Source: Protula sp. h YS-2021 (lineage: Eukaryota > Annelida > Polychaeta > Sabellida > Serpulidae). Taken from it: a stretch of DNA of 64,000 bases. The first letter of the stretch is position 1, and each line of letters begins with the position of its first letter. A model generated the notes under the pieces. The model worked only from the letters and a program-made list of their open reading frames with translations. It was not told the DNA's origin and ran no database searches. This document shows, piece after piece, positions 1 through 14,400 of the stretch. The position numbers and the translations under genes are program-made. Location: NCBI GenBank assembly GCA_949752745.1, contig OX457034.1, forward strand, positions 5,760,264-5,824,263, read 5' to 3'.

Positions 1-52
1 ATTTTAAACATTGGAAGTATTAAGTTTTACAGCAATTCAAGCACACAACTTC

Positions 53-480
53 GGAATAACAAACCTTTAAATTGCCCTACGTTATCAATCTCAATATACT
101 TTTCCGCTTAATTTTGTACTTTGACTTTTGCCGAAAAGTTTTTGCGTTTCGGCTGAATTCAGTTGGGATAAGGATATGAAGAAATGATAGGAAAAAAAAA
201 ACGGCAAAAATCAACAAAATTTCATTTGGCCAGAAACATATTCACATGTTGATTATTAAAGGGACTGAATAACATGTAAAATAGTTTTTAAAAGATCATA
301 TGATGTATTTATAAATTTGAAAGTGTGCATGTTGAAAGAAAATTAGAATTTTGATGTTTTTCCTCTATCATTTCTTTATAATTTATCCCAAAAAGATTTG
401 CAGTCGAAACACCACCTCCATCGGAAAGACCCGAAATAAACCTTTAAATTGCTCTACGTTATCGATCTCACAGTACTTTA
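53..480. repeat. Dispersed repeat flanked by a ~50-bp direct duplication
   Basis: Positions about 125-440 match 58290-58605 in the same orientation, with about 10 percent differences (landmarks: cggctgaattcag, ggataaggatat, ttattaaagggactgaata, aaagtgtgcatgttgaaag). The segment ctttaaattgccctacgtta appears just before it (64-83) and again, slightly changed, just after (440-459), as a direct flanking duplication. No coding potential seen. Confidence 0.75.
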
Positions 481-503
481 CCGCCTCCGGTTAAATTTCT
501 CAC

Positions 504-661
504 CTGTGACGAGGGGGTAACGTCGCGTGACGGTACCACGATGACGTCATCATCCGAACTGGGCACGTCATGGGTGACGTCATCGCGCGCCGTGTCGTCA
601 CGAAGCACGTGACGTTCCGTGACGCCTTGGGAGATTATCTGCTGCTGTAAAACTTTTTTAC
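504..661 (-). CDS. EMSY: EMSY exon 20 (last exon visible): acidic segment
   Basis: Starts after a clean pyrimidine tract (attttttttctag|GTAAAA). It encodes KKVLQQQIISQGVTERHVLR, then DDTARDDVTHDVPSSDDDVI and VVPSRDVTPSSQ. Donor TCACAG|gtgaga in phase 0. Using the nearer tttacag instead would break the frame from exon 19. Rich in Asp and Val; it contains two TGACGTCA palindromes. Further exons must lie left of the window. Confidence 0.8.
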
Positions 662-3600
662 CTAGAAAAAAAATAGCGCAGCATCACAGGTAACACTGTG
701 AACGTTGAAACGCCACTGTTCACAGCTGGAGAATATTTACACTTGGCGATTCTCAATTCTCAACGCCTATTGAGAAATAGTTAATGGCCAAACATCAAAT
801 CTATTCAAGTATTTTTTTAAAATAAAACTCACTTTATTACATAGTTTTCTTGTTTCTATATATGAATGAATATCTGTCAGTATGACCACCAGGTAAACAT
901 TACACGAGCTGAAAGACTGGTCATGGAACCGTGTTCTTTCTCTCTTTTTTATTTCGAAAATGAAAAAACAATAAACTCCCCAAAAGAAAACTTTGACTGT
1001 ACTAAATTGAGCAACACATCAACTTCGAAATCTGCAAAGCTACGAGTCATCCTGGTCTCAAGTGTGATCAGTTTTGGCTGTAGATAGAAGAGACGATTTC
1101 TGCTTACCGGCTAAGGTGCCCTCGGGAACGGACGGGATAGCGTCCGGGTACGTCACGCCGTCTGTCTGTCTGTCTCCCGCCCGTCGCAGAGGCGTGATGG
1201 AGCTGATCTCATCACTGGCTGTACACAAACATAAACACACCCTAGTACATTAACGGCGGGGGGGGGGGGGGCGGGAAGGGGGGGGGGTAAGGGGTTATAC
1301 CAAACCCTGATCTCATCACCCGCTGTACACAAACAGAAGGTCTTGGGTCAAGTCAACCCTCGACCAACTCAACCCATACCAACTCAACCCACCCTGAAAA
1401 TCAACTCAACCCAATTTTTCATACCAACTCAGCCCATCCTGAAAGTCAACTCAACCCACCTTGTTTTATTCTTTGATTAGTCAATTTATTATTAATTACT
1501 CTTATTTTGGAGGGAAATAAAAACAATGACGTTTATATATAACCCAAATTTATGTCTTTTTACGGCAATACGCATCATATTTTACACACCAAGCAGTGTC
1601 TGGTCAATAACAGTTGCGTGATAATTCGTAAATTTATTTACGTGTGTATCCTTTTAAAATACTGACCAATCTTTTCACACATTATTAAACAATTTAAATA
1701 CGAGTCTTGCACAACAAATACACACCACAGACACGAACCACATTACGCTTAAGTTATTTTTCTGACTTGACAAAAAGACGGTTTACATATCACGTTTTGC
1801 ACACCACAATCTGTTTCTGGTCAGGTCAGATTAAACCCTTATGTACACACTGTCCTTCTCAGAAAATTTCTGTGATGGTAACAAAACAATACATTAAAAA
1901 GGTGATCCCATTGCAGTTGAAACCTCGAGAACACCCTGTCCGTCTCAGATAATTTATGTTATTGTAAAAAGACAGTACATAAAAGAGCTGATCCAAATCA
2001 AGTGAAATACTCCATTAACTCAAGTGCAATTCATTGTGACATTGTTAACTCAAGTCTCAGATTGCCGAGTTCATACTCCATACAAACCTTCACAGCATGA
2101 TTGCAATTCAGTATCTGTGTCGTCTTAAGGAAATATTTCAAATTATATGCTATGAAAATCTCCCGCCTCAGATGGTTTCTGTGATTGTATAACGACAATA
2201 ACGAGAAGATAACACATTTGGTTAAGTTTCTTTCATCTGAAACCAGTAACTCCTCTTAGAAACTGGTTATTTCGTTTTTCATTAATATATTTTGTCCTTG
2301 GAATGATTTCATTTAGGTGGGTTTAGATGACTTTCAGGGTGGGTTGAGTTGGTATTAAGGGTGGGTGGAGTGCATACCCACGGAGAACTTTTTCTATTGT
2401 TATATATCTACGCATTATTTCCTACAGCAGGGGCCCTACATGCAGCATAGAGACATTAACTTTGTACCTCATTTACTGCGTAACTGGATGGACAACCCTG
2501 CCTCGAGCTTTCTTAACCTGACGCTAACCCGCAGTGCGGGGGGGGGGGGGGGTGCTGACCTTAAGTCGGGCTGCAGCATAAAGGGCTCACCTATGACCTG
2601 CTGCCCGTCTGACGCTAGCCCGGGGTGTGGGTGGGTGAGGAGGTGCGGGGGGGGGGGGCTGCAGCATAAAGGGCTCACCTATGACCTGCTGCCCGTCTGA
2701 CGCTAGCCCTGGGTGTGGGTGGGTGAGGAGGGGAGGGGGGGGGGGGCTGCAGCATAAAGGGCTCACCTATGACCTGCTGCCCGTCTGACGCTAGCCCTGG
2801 GTGTGGGTGGGTGAGGAGGGGAGGGGGGTGCAGCATGAAGGGCTCATCTATGAACTGCTGCCCGTCTGACGCTAGCCCTGGGTGTGGGTGGGTGAGGAGG
2901 GGGGTTGAGGGGGGGGGCTGCAGCATAAAGGGCTCACCTATGACCTGCTGCCCGTCTGACGCTAGCCCTGGGTGTGGGTGGGTGAGGAGGGGAGGGGGGT
3001 GCAGCATGAAGGGCTCATCTATGAACTGCTGCCCGTCTGACGCTAGCCCTGGGTGTGGGTGGGTGAGGAGGGGGGTTGAGGGGGGGGGCTGCAGCATAAA
3101 GGGCTCACCTATGACCTGCTGCCCGTCTGACGCTAGCCCTGGGTGTGGGTGGGTGAGGAGGGGAGGGGGGTGCAGCATGAAGGGCTCATCTATGAACTGC
3201 TGCCCGTCTGACGCTAGCCCTGGGTGTGGGTGGGTGAGGAGGGGGGTTGAGGGGGGGGGGGCTGCAGCATAAAGGGCTCACCTATGACCTGCTGCCCGTC
3301 TGACGCTAGCCCTGGGTGTGGGTGGGTGAGGAGGGGAGGGGGGTGCAGCATGAAGGGCTCATCTATGAACTGCTGCCCGTCTGACGCTAGCCCTGGGTGT
3401 GGGTGGGTGAGGAGGGGGGTTGAGGGGGGGGGCTGCAGCATAAAGGGCTCACCTATGACCTGCTGCCCGTCTGACGCTAGCCCTGGGTGTGGGTGGGTGA
3501 GGAGGGGAGGGGGGTGCAGCATGAAGGGCTCATCTATGAACTGCTGCCCGTCTGACGCTAGCCCTGGGTGTGGGTGGGTGAGGAGGGGGGTTGAGGGGGG

Positions 3601-6600
3601 GGGCTGCAGCATAAAGGGCTCACCTATGACCTGCTGCCCGTCCAGCATCTGACTGGTGTACAGGATGCCCGTATTCGGGTCCAGCTCGCCTATGATCTCT
3701 TGGCTAACGGCTGTGTTTGCTGGCGGTGAAAACAGCAAACAAAGTTGGAACGTTTTTGTTTTTTAAACCTTATTTGCATATGGAATAGAAAAATACTTCT
3801 TCAAAGTGGTTAATTTTTCATTAGTTTTTTTTTTTTTTTTGGCCTTTGATCGGTGTGCATTAGAATATAACCGGAAGCTGGAGCTTCATGCCTCCGTTCA
3901 CCGACACCTCAGACTCCAATATGGAGGTATCACACAAATAATACACACCAATTAACAGCGGGTCTTACTGGGTGTAAGTTAATGGTCCTTTCCAATGCAT
4001 TTTTTTCAAGTGGGAGTGAGGAATGTAGGGGATGGGTGCGGGAATGGGGGGTGGGGGGGGGGGGCTGAGGATAACGTCACACAACTAACTTTGTAGCACT
4101 CCAAATTATCGATTTCTCTTTCTTAAATAAAGCAGCTGGTAAAAGGAGTAGAGCATCAAGGTCAAGGTTAACGACAGGCTTATAAGTGAAATAGAGCCAC
4201 CAACCTATTTGATTGAGCTCCTCCTCGCTGGCTATCTCAATCTGTACAGGCTGCCCTGTGTCGGTAAATATGCCACCCTGCAAACAAACACACCATTTCT
4301 ATATTTAACAAAAAAATATTTTATTTATTTATTTTGTTTTTGCTTGCACGGAAATGGAAGGCAATCAGATCTGCTTTGATCACTTAGAAGTTTTTACATT
4401 TGAATGTAAAGGAAACAAAATAAATAAAGGGTAGAAAACCTCACCGAGTACCCTGTACAAAGCAAGAATGCGAAGCCGAAATGTGACGGGCTGTGGGGGG
4501 GGGGGGAGGAGGGAGGGCGTGGGGGTAACGTACAGACTTGTTAGAGTGTGTGAGGTTTGACGGACCCTGGTCAGTCTTCATACATTGGACGGGGGGGGGG
4601 GGGGGGAGGGCGGCGTGGGAAGGGGCGTGGGGGTAACGGGTAACGTAGACTGGTGGTGCCCTAGTCGGTCTCTGGGCGAAGGGGAGGGGGCGTTGCGGTT
4701 ACGTACAGACTGGCTGGCGTTGAGTTTGATCGTGCCCTGGTCGGTCTTGATATACCGGACGGGTGGCGTGGAGGGAGGGGGGGGTGGCGGTAACGTACAG
4801 ACTGGCTGGCGTTGAGCTTGATCGTGCCCTGGTCAGTCTCGATATACCGGACGGGTGCGGGGGGAGGGAGGGGGGTGGCGGTAACGTACAGACCGGCTGG
4901 CGTTGATTTTGATCGTGCCCTGGTCAGTCTTGATATACTGGACGGGTGGCGGGGAGGGAGGGAGGGGGGGGGGGGGGTGGCGGTAACGTACAGACCGGCT
5001 GGCGTTGATTTTGATCGTGCCCTGGTCAGTCTTGATATACCGGACGGGTGGCGGGGAGGGAGGGAGGGAGGGGGGTGGCGGTTACGTACAGACTGACTGG
5101 CGTTGAGCTTGATCGTGCCCTGGTCAGTCTTGATATACTGGGCGCCGTCCACGGTTTCCTCCACCACCTGCTCGACAACCTGCCCCGCGTCGTCTAAAAA
5201 TAAGACGAGCGCACAGCTACACATGTACAGTAAATTCTCGTTTTTTTTTTAATTTAATTTTAATAATTATGTTTAAAGGTATGGCAGAAAGTCTCAGTGG
5301 GCATTAATTATGATTTCCATGATAGGTGATCTAGCCCACGTATTCGTTCAGCTAAGGCAACTGGCACGCAAACGCCAGCACCCCCCCCCCCCATCCCCCC
5401 CCCCTCCTCACAATTATCTCCAGGCGCCTATCAGGCCAACGCTCTAATTGAGCTAACCGCCATCCGACACATTATTGTTGTGGCAGGCACCACGAAAAAC
5501 TCCATGTAACAGTCGCACAGCCAGTTTATAAAATATTATCAGACATATTTTTAAATGCGAAATAACTGTTCCGCATCTTTTAGCTGAATTCTGCCGTGAG
5601 CAAATGAGCGTTACCTATGGTTACGACGTCACTGGCAGTTCTCATTGCTTCACCTTTCTGCCTGACCTTTCCCCCTTGCTGAAGGTCAAGCAGAGCCCTG
5701 ATGGCGGAGCTATCGCCCGTGTCCCGTGCTTGCTCCAGCGGTGCGTCCATTTCTACCCACTGGTTCTGTACCATCATGCCCTCTGTACAACGGTCCATAA
5801 CAAAACATTCCAGTTTTTCTTATCTTAATACTCTCCTCGAGTATAATAAATAAACGAACGAATAATACAAACTTCAGCTCCAGTTCTAAAACGGTCAAAA
5901 TTTAGACGGCAACAAACATCACTTACTGCAGCATTTCTCACCAGGCGCGCAGTGATTTAGCTCGATTATTGGTGGTTACCTGAATATTCCCCAAAAGCCA
6001 TTGAAAACTTTGAACTATAACTGCGATTAAGAATGAACAGACTCACCCTTTTGGCCGGTGCCGCTGATGGCCGCGGCGGCTTGCGAATCCTCAGACAGGA
6101 TTTCTATTCTTTCAATCCCTCGCTGCAACATGCAAATCATACGCACATCGTGTAGCTAACTCTGGGGTGACTCAACAACGGCACATGAGATGCAAGGTAG
6201 CCGACGCTCTGCCGACACACCAACGTCACATGACATGCACGCTAGCCGACGCTCTGCCGACACACCAACGTCACATGACATGCACGCTGGCCGACGCTCT
6301 GCCGACACACCAACGTCACATGACATGCACGCTAGCCGACGCTCTGCCGACACACCAACGTCACACGTCACGCACTGCAGGTGACGCTGATAACACGCCT
6401 ACGTCACACCTAACGCTCTGCAGACACGCCTACGTCACACGTCACGTACTGCAGGTGACGCTAAGAGAAGGTCTTTGGACAACTCGGCACCTTGCCATCT
6501 CGGCACCAACAAACTCGGCACCATTTGGACAACTCGGCACCATTTTTTTGAACAGCTCGGCACCACACTTTGGACAACTCGGCACAAATTTTTTTAAGTC

Positions 6601-9600
6601 GGCACCAAGAATTTAAAAGTTCGGTTGCCTATTTTATTTTAATTTACTCTTGTTTATTGTAGAAACGAAGTAATTAAACGTCGCACTACAACGAAATGCC
6701 AAATTTATTGAAAGCAGTGTGAATCTCACAAACATCAAATATCACAATATCCAAATATATATATTACCCAAAGTTCATTATCTCAAGAATCTTCACAATT
6801 TGAACGATTTATGATATACATACAAAAATTACTCGCCATGTATTGGCTATCTCATGGCATTCACAGTTTAGCTAACTTTAATTTGTAATGAGAACGGGTC
6901 ATTTTACACACCACATTTCACAGTCCATTTTATACTTGGTTTTATATCCTAAACATCGGGTACATAAAGGACGTTGAAGAATATTTACCAACTCGCCATA
7001 AACGAAGTCTCCATAATTTTCCAAATGCTTACCAACTCGCCATAGGTCTTGCCAGCTCGCCATACTTTTCAAATGCCCTTTCGGCCTTCTATATATATTG
7101 GTTACAACCGAAAAATGGTGTGTAAAATACAAGAACTAAACAGAGCGTGCGTGTATAAGGAAATTGTTTACTACCGAAAAGGGGTGTTGAAAAAGTAAGA
7201 AATAGAAGCAAAAACAAATTTATTTATCCAGATTTGTTGAACTGATTTCAAGACCAAAAATTTACTCCTTTTATACAGGAAAATTGCACTGTGTCGTAGT
7301 GTGATTGGTCTGTCGGGTAACCCAGTGACAGAGCTCTCTCTTCATTTTGCTAGTCTCATTGGCTAACTATGAATAATTGCAATCTCTCCCATTAATACTC
7401 CATTGCAATTTAACTTAAAAAATGATTGAAATCTCTCCCATTAACACTCAATTGCAATTTCATTTCAAAAATAATTGCAATATCTCCCACTAACACTCGA
7501 TTGCAATTTCATTTAAAAAATAACTGCACTCTCTCCCGCTAATAGTGGGATTGCAATTTCATTTCAAGAACAATTACAATATCTCCCACTCATAATCCAC
7601 TGTATTTCCAACTAATTGCTTCTCTCCCGGTTTTACTTAATTACTTTCATGTATTTCAATTTAAAGGAATTGCGATCCAATGTCACTAAACTTAAAATGG
7701 GCAAAACTTAGAATGGTGTGTAAAACTGAAGCAAAAAAAAAAAAACAAAAAACAAATAAAAAAAAAACAAACAAAAAAACCATAAAGTTAAACATACATA
7801 AAATTACCCTTAGTTTCATAATGAGACGTTAAGCAAGAGAGGATATTCTCACGAAAATGGTGTGTACAAATGTAAGCAAAAAAAACATGGCGAGTTTGTA
7901 TAAAAGTATGGCGAGTTGGTATAAAAGTATGGCGAGTTGGTTTCCAAGTCGCCATATGGCGAGTTGGATTTATGGCGAGATGTCCTGACCGCTATTTGGA
8001 TATTGTGATATCTGACGTTTGTGAGATTCACACTGCTTTCATGCACGCTAGCCGACGCTCTGCAGACACGCCTACGTCACACGTCACACGTCACAAAATA
8101 TGAGAACACTTAAATTACACCCAAAATCAGTAATTGTATGCGGCGGCTTACACGCGGACATGATGAGCGTACAGGCCATAGTGTAACGAGGCAAAGAATT
8201 ACTTGAGTACACCGTGTCGTCGTGTGTACTTAAGTGTACACGACTAACACCGTGTCGTCGTGTGTACTTAAGTGTACACGACTAATACCGTGTCCTCGTG
8301 TGTACTTAAGTGTACACGACTAACACCGTGTCCTCGTGTGTACTTAAGTGTACACGACTAACACCGTGTCCTCGTGTGTACTTAAGTGTACACGACTAAC
8401 AGCGTGTACTCGTGTGTACTTGAGTGTACACGACTAATACCGTGTCCTCGTGTTTACTTAAGTGTACACGACTAACACCGTGTCGTCGTGTGTACTTAAG
8501 TGTACACGACTAACACCGTGTCGTCGTGTGTATTTAAGTGTACACGACTAATACCGTGTCCTCGTGTGTACTTAAGTGTACACGACTAACACCGTGTCCT
8601 CGTGTGTACTTAAGTGTACACGACTAACACCGTGTCCTCGTGTGTACTTAAGTGTACACGACTAACAGCGTGTACTCGTGTGTACTTGAGTGTACACGAC
8701 TAATACCGTGTCCTCGTGTTTACTTAAGTGTACACGACTAACACCGTGTCCTCGTGTGTACTTAAGTGTACACGACTAACACCGTGTCCTCGTGTGTACT
8801 TAAGTGTACACGACTAATACCGTGTCCTCGTGTGTACTTAAGTGTACACGACTAATACCGTGTCCTCGTGTTTACTTAAGTGTACACGACTAACACCGTG
8901 TCGTCGTGTGTACTTAAGTGTACACGACTAACACCGTGTCCTCGTGTGTACTTAAGTGTACACGACTAACACCGTGTCCTCGTGTGTACTTAAGTGTACA
9001 CGACTAATACCGTGTCCTCGTGTGTACTTAAGTGTACACGACTAATACCGTGTCCTCGTGTTTACTTAAGTGTACACGACTAACACCGTGTCGTCGTGTG
9101 TACTTAAGTGTACACTAATACCGTGTCCTCGTGTGTACTTAAGTGTACACGACTAACACCGTGTCCTCGTGTGTACTTAAGTGCACACGACTAACACCGT
9201 GTCCTCGTGTGTACTTAAGTGTACACGACTAACACCGTGTCCTCGTGTGTACTTAAGTGTACACGACTAATACCGTGTCCTCGTGTGTACATAAGTGTAC
9301 ACGACTAACACCGTGTCCTCGTGTGTACTTAAGTGTACACGACTAACACCGTGTCCTCGTGTGTACTTAAGTGTACACGACTAACAGCGTGTACTCGTGT
9401 GTACTTGAGTGTATGTGAGTAACACCGTGTCGTCGTGTGTACTTGAGTGTACGCGAGTAACACCGTCTCCTCGTGTGTACTCGTGTGTGTATGTGAGTAA
9501 CACCCTGTACTCGTGTGTACTGGACACAGGGGCACGGATGAGCGTACAGGTGACAGTGATTTGAGGAGTTGAATCAGCGGCAGAGATCGGTAAGAGGTGG

Positions 9601-11279
9601 ACTGAACTCACCTGGTCACGTGATGAAGTGCGGGAACCAATCAGCTCCGTCAATATGGACGGTTTGTTCACGTGACTGGCCGTGATCACCATTGGCTGAG
9701 ACGTGCTCGTGCCGTCGGCTTTCTGTCGTATGACCGTCATCTGCCAACAAATTCCTTGTCACTTGATTAAAAACATTTAAATCTTGAATATTTAATTTAT
9801 TATTTGAATCATTGCTGAGTCTTACCGGCAAGTCAATTAAATCGTGATACAAGATCTTGATATAGATAGTTCATGTCATGATACCATAGAAACTGACTGC
9901 CAAATCGAGATCGTAATTAAGTCTCCATACATCTTCTCACAGCGATAGATTCACACACCAAACTCGTGCAAAAACAACACGCGGACACACAGACGCATTG
10001 ACCTTCTGCGGCTGGCAGGGTTGGCGGACACACTGACCTTCTGCGCTGGGCGGGGTTGGCGGACATACGGACACACTGACCTTCTGCGGCTGGCAGGGTT
10101 GGCGGACACACGGACGTTCTGCGGCTGGGCACGGTTGGCGGACACACGGATGTACTGACCTTCTGCGACTGGGCGGGTTTGGCGGACACACGGACGCACT
10201 GACCGTCGGCTGGGTGGGGTTGGCGGACACACGGACGCACTGACCTTCTTGGGCTAGGCAAGGTTGGCGGACACACGGACGCAGTGACCTGCGGCTGGGC
10301 AGGATTGGCGGACACACGGACGCACTGACCTTCTGGGGCTAGGCAGGGTTGGCGGACACACGGACGCACTGACCTGCGGCTGGGCGGGGTTGGCGGACAC
10401 ACGGACGCACTGACCTCCTGGGGCTGGGCAGGGTTGGCGGACACACGGACGCACTGACCTGCGGCTGGGCGGGGTTGGCGGACACACGGACGCACTGACC
10501 TTCTGCGGCTGGGCAGGGTTGGCGAGGGTCTCTAGCCGTGGCGCCAAGCGTCGCTCTACCTTCTGCTGCTGCGTGACGATGGGGCGGGCGCCCTGCGAGA
10601 AACAAGGCTGCGTGCCCTGCTTCTCTATGAAGCTAATGTAATCCTACAAACGGAGATCTATACATGTAGTCCTACAAACAGAGATCCATACATGTAGTCC
10701 TACAAACATGGAGATCCATACATGTAATCCTACAAACATGGAGATCCATACATGTAGTCCTACAAACACGGAGATCCATACATGTAGTCGTACAAACATG
10801 AAGATCCACACATGTAGTAATACAAACATGGAGATCCATACATGTAGTCCTACAAACATGGAGATCCATACATGTAGTCCTACAAACATGGAGATCCATA
10901 CATGTAGTCCTACAAACATGGAGATCCATACATGCAGTCCTACAAACATGGAGATCCATACATGAAGTCCTACAAACATGGAGATCCATACATGTAGTCC
11001 TACAAACATGGAGATCCAAACATGTAGTCCTACAAACACGGAGATCAATACATGTGGTCGTACAAACATGGAGATCCATACATGTAGTCCTACAAACACG
11101 CAGATCCACGACACAGTGATCAGACCACTCCATTCCCACATAAGCACTGAATATCGAGACTATGCATTTATGTTTATTACTGAAACTTCTCTCTCTCTCT
11201 CTCTCTCCCGCTGTCACCCGTCTTCTCTCTCCCTCTCTCCCGCTCTCTCTTTCTCTCTCCCTCCCCCTCTCTCTCCCTC

Positions 11280-11331
<52 letters not shown>

Positions 11332-11365
11332 TCTCTCTCTCTGTCACCCGTCTTCTCTCTCCCTC

Positions 11366-11411
<46 letters not shown>

Positions 11412-14400
11412 CCCCCTCTCTCTCTCTCTCCCCTCGCTCTCACCCGTCCGATTTCTCTGGCCCGCTCGATCTCTCTCCATCCTCCNNNNNNNNNNNNNNN
11501 NNNNNNNNNNNNNNNNNNNNNNNNNNNNNNNNNNNNNNNNNNNNNNNNNNNNNNNNNNNNNNNNNNNNNNNNNNNNNNNNNNNNNNNNNNNNNNNNNNNN
11601 NNNNNNNNNNNNNNNNNNNNNNNNNNNNNNNNNNNNNNNNNNNNNNNNNNNNNNNNNNNNNNNNNNNNNNNNNNNNNNNNNNNNNGGGGAGGGAGGGGGG
11701 GTGGCGGTTACGTACAGACTGGCTGGCGTTGAGCTTGATCGTGCCCTGGTCAGTCTTGATATACCGGACGGGTGGCGGGGGGAGGGAGGGGGGTGGCGGT
11801 AACGTACAGACAGGCTGGCGTTGAGCTTGATCGTGCCCTGGTCAGTCTTGATATACTGGACGGGTGGCGTGGAGGGAGGGGGGGGGGGTGGCGGGTAACG
11901 TACAGACTGGCTGGCGTTGAGCTTGATCGTGCCCTGGTCAGTCTTGATATACCGACGGGTGGCGGGGGGAGGGAGGGGGGTGGCGGTAACGTACAGACTG
12001 GCTGGCGTTGAGCTTGATCGTGCCCTGGTCAGTCTTGATATACTGGGCGCCGTCCACGGTTTCCTCCACCACCTGCTCGACAACCTGCCCCGCGTCGTCT
12101 AAAAATAAGACGAGCGCACAGCTACACATGTACAGTAAATTCTCGTTTTTTTTTTAATTTAATTTAATAATTATGTTTAAAGGTATGGCAGAAAAGTCTC
12201 AGTGGGCATTAATTATGATTTCCATGATAGGGTGATCTAGCCCACGTATTCGTTCAGCTAAGGCAACTGGCACGCAAACGCCAGCACCCCCCCCCCCCCA
12301 TTCCCCCCCCTCCTCACAATTATCTCCAGGCGCCTATCAGGCCAACGCTCTAATTGAGCTAACCGCCATCCGACACATTATTGTTGTGGCAGGCACCACG
12401 AAAAACTCCATGTAACAGTCGCACAGCCAGCAGTTTATAAAATATTATCAGACATATTTTTAAATGCGAAATAACTGTTCCCGATCTTTTAGCTGAATTC
12501 TGCCGTGAGCAAATGAGCGTTACCTATGGTTACGACGTCACTGGCAGTTCTCATTGCTTCACCTTTCTGCCTGACCTTTCCCCCTTGCTGAGGTCAAGCA
12601 GAGCCCTGATGGCGGAGCTATCGCCCGTGTCCCGTGCTTGCTCCAGCGGTGCGTCCATTTCTACCCCACTGGTTCTGTACCATCATGCCCTCTGTACAAC
12701 GGTCCATAACAAAACATTCCAGTTTTTTCTTATCTTAATACTCTCCTCGAGTATAATAAATAAACGAACGAATAATACAAACTTCAGCTCCAGTTCTAAA
12801 ACGGTCAAAATTTAGACGGCAACAAACATCACTTACTGCAGCATTTTCTCACCAGGCGCGCAGTGATTTAGCTCGATTATTGGTGGTTACCTGAATATTC
12901 CCCAAAAGCCATTGAAAAACTTTGAGCTATAACTGCGATTAAGAATGAACAGACTCACCCTTTTGGCCGGTGCCGCTGATGGCCGCGGCGGCTTGCGAAT
13001 CCTCAGACAGGATTTCTATTCTTTCAATCCCTCGCTGCAACATGCAAATCATACGCACATCGTGTAGCTAACTCTGGGGTGACTCAACAACGGCACATGA
13101 GATGCAAGGTAGCCGACGCTCTGCCGACACACCAACGTCACATGACATGCACGCTAGCCGACGCTCTGCCGACACACCAACGTCACATGACATGCACGCT
13201 GGCCGACGCTCTGCCGACACACAACGTCACATGACATGCACGCTAGCCGACGCTCTGCCGACACACCAACGTCACACGTCACGCACTGCAGGTGACGCCT
13301 GATAACACGCCTACGTCACACCTAACGCTCTGCAGACACGCCTACGTCACACGTCACGTACTGCAGGTGACGCTAAGAGAAGGTCTTTGGACAACTCGGC
13401 ACCTTGCCATCTCGGCACCAACAAACTCGGCACCATTTGGACAACTCGGCACCATTTTTTTGAACAGCTCGGCACCACACTTTGGACAACTCGGCACAAA
13501 TTTTTTAAGTCGGCACCAAGAATTTAAAAGTTCGGTTGCCTATTTTATTTTAATTTACTCTTGTTTATTGTAGAAACGAAGTAATTAAACGTCGCACTAC
13601 AACGAAATGCCAAATTTATTGAAAGCAGTGTGAATCTCACAAACATCAAATATCACAATATCCAAATATATATATTACCCAAAGTTCATTATCTCAGAAT
13701 CTTCACAATTTGAACGATTTATGATAGACATACAAAAATTACTCGCCATGTATTGGCTGTCTCATGGCATTCACAGTTTAGCTAACTTTAATTGTAATGA
13801 GAACGGGTCATTTTATACACCACATTTCACAGTCCATTTTATACTTGGTTTTATATCCTAAACATCGGGTACATAAAGGACGTTGAAGAATATTTACCAA
13901 CTCGCCATAAACGAAGTCTCCCATAATTTTCCAAATGCTTACCAACTCGCCATAGGTCTTGCCAGCTCGCCATACTTTTCAAATGCCCTTTCGGCCTTCT
14001 ATATATATTGGTTACAATACAAGAACTAAACAGAGCGTGCGTGTATAAGGAAATTGTTTACTACCGAAAAGGGGTGTTGAAAAAGTAAGAAATAGAAGCA
14101 AAAACAAATTTTATTTATCCAGATTTGTTGAACTGATTTCAAGACCAAAAATTTACTCCTTTTATACAGGAAAATTGCACTGTGTCGTAGTGTGATTGGT
14201 CTGTCGGGTAACCCAGTGACAGAGCTCTCTCTTCATTTTGCTAGTCTCATTGGCTAACTATGAATAATTGCAATCTCTCCCATTAATACTCCATTGCAAT
14301 TTAACTTAAAAAATGATTGAAATCTCTCCCATTAACACTCAATTGCAATTTCATTTCAAAAATAATTGCAATATCTCCCACTAACACTCGATTGCAATTT

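Noticed and set aside
8195..9500. Regularly spaced palindromic repeats resembling a CRISPR array
   Set aside because: There are no unique spacers: the whole 38-bp unit repeats. Surroundings are an animal gene with introns, and no cas genes are present.
10593..10640. Upstream extension of exon 12 from attag|CTTCATAGAG
   Set aside because: It would enter in a phase that does not match the phase-0 end of exon 11. The tttctcgcag|GGCGCC acceptor does.
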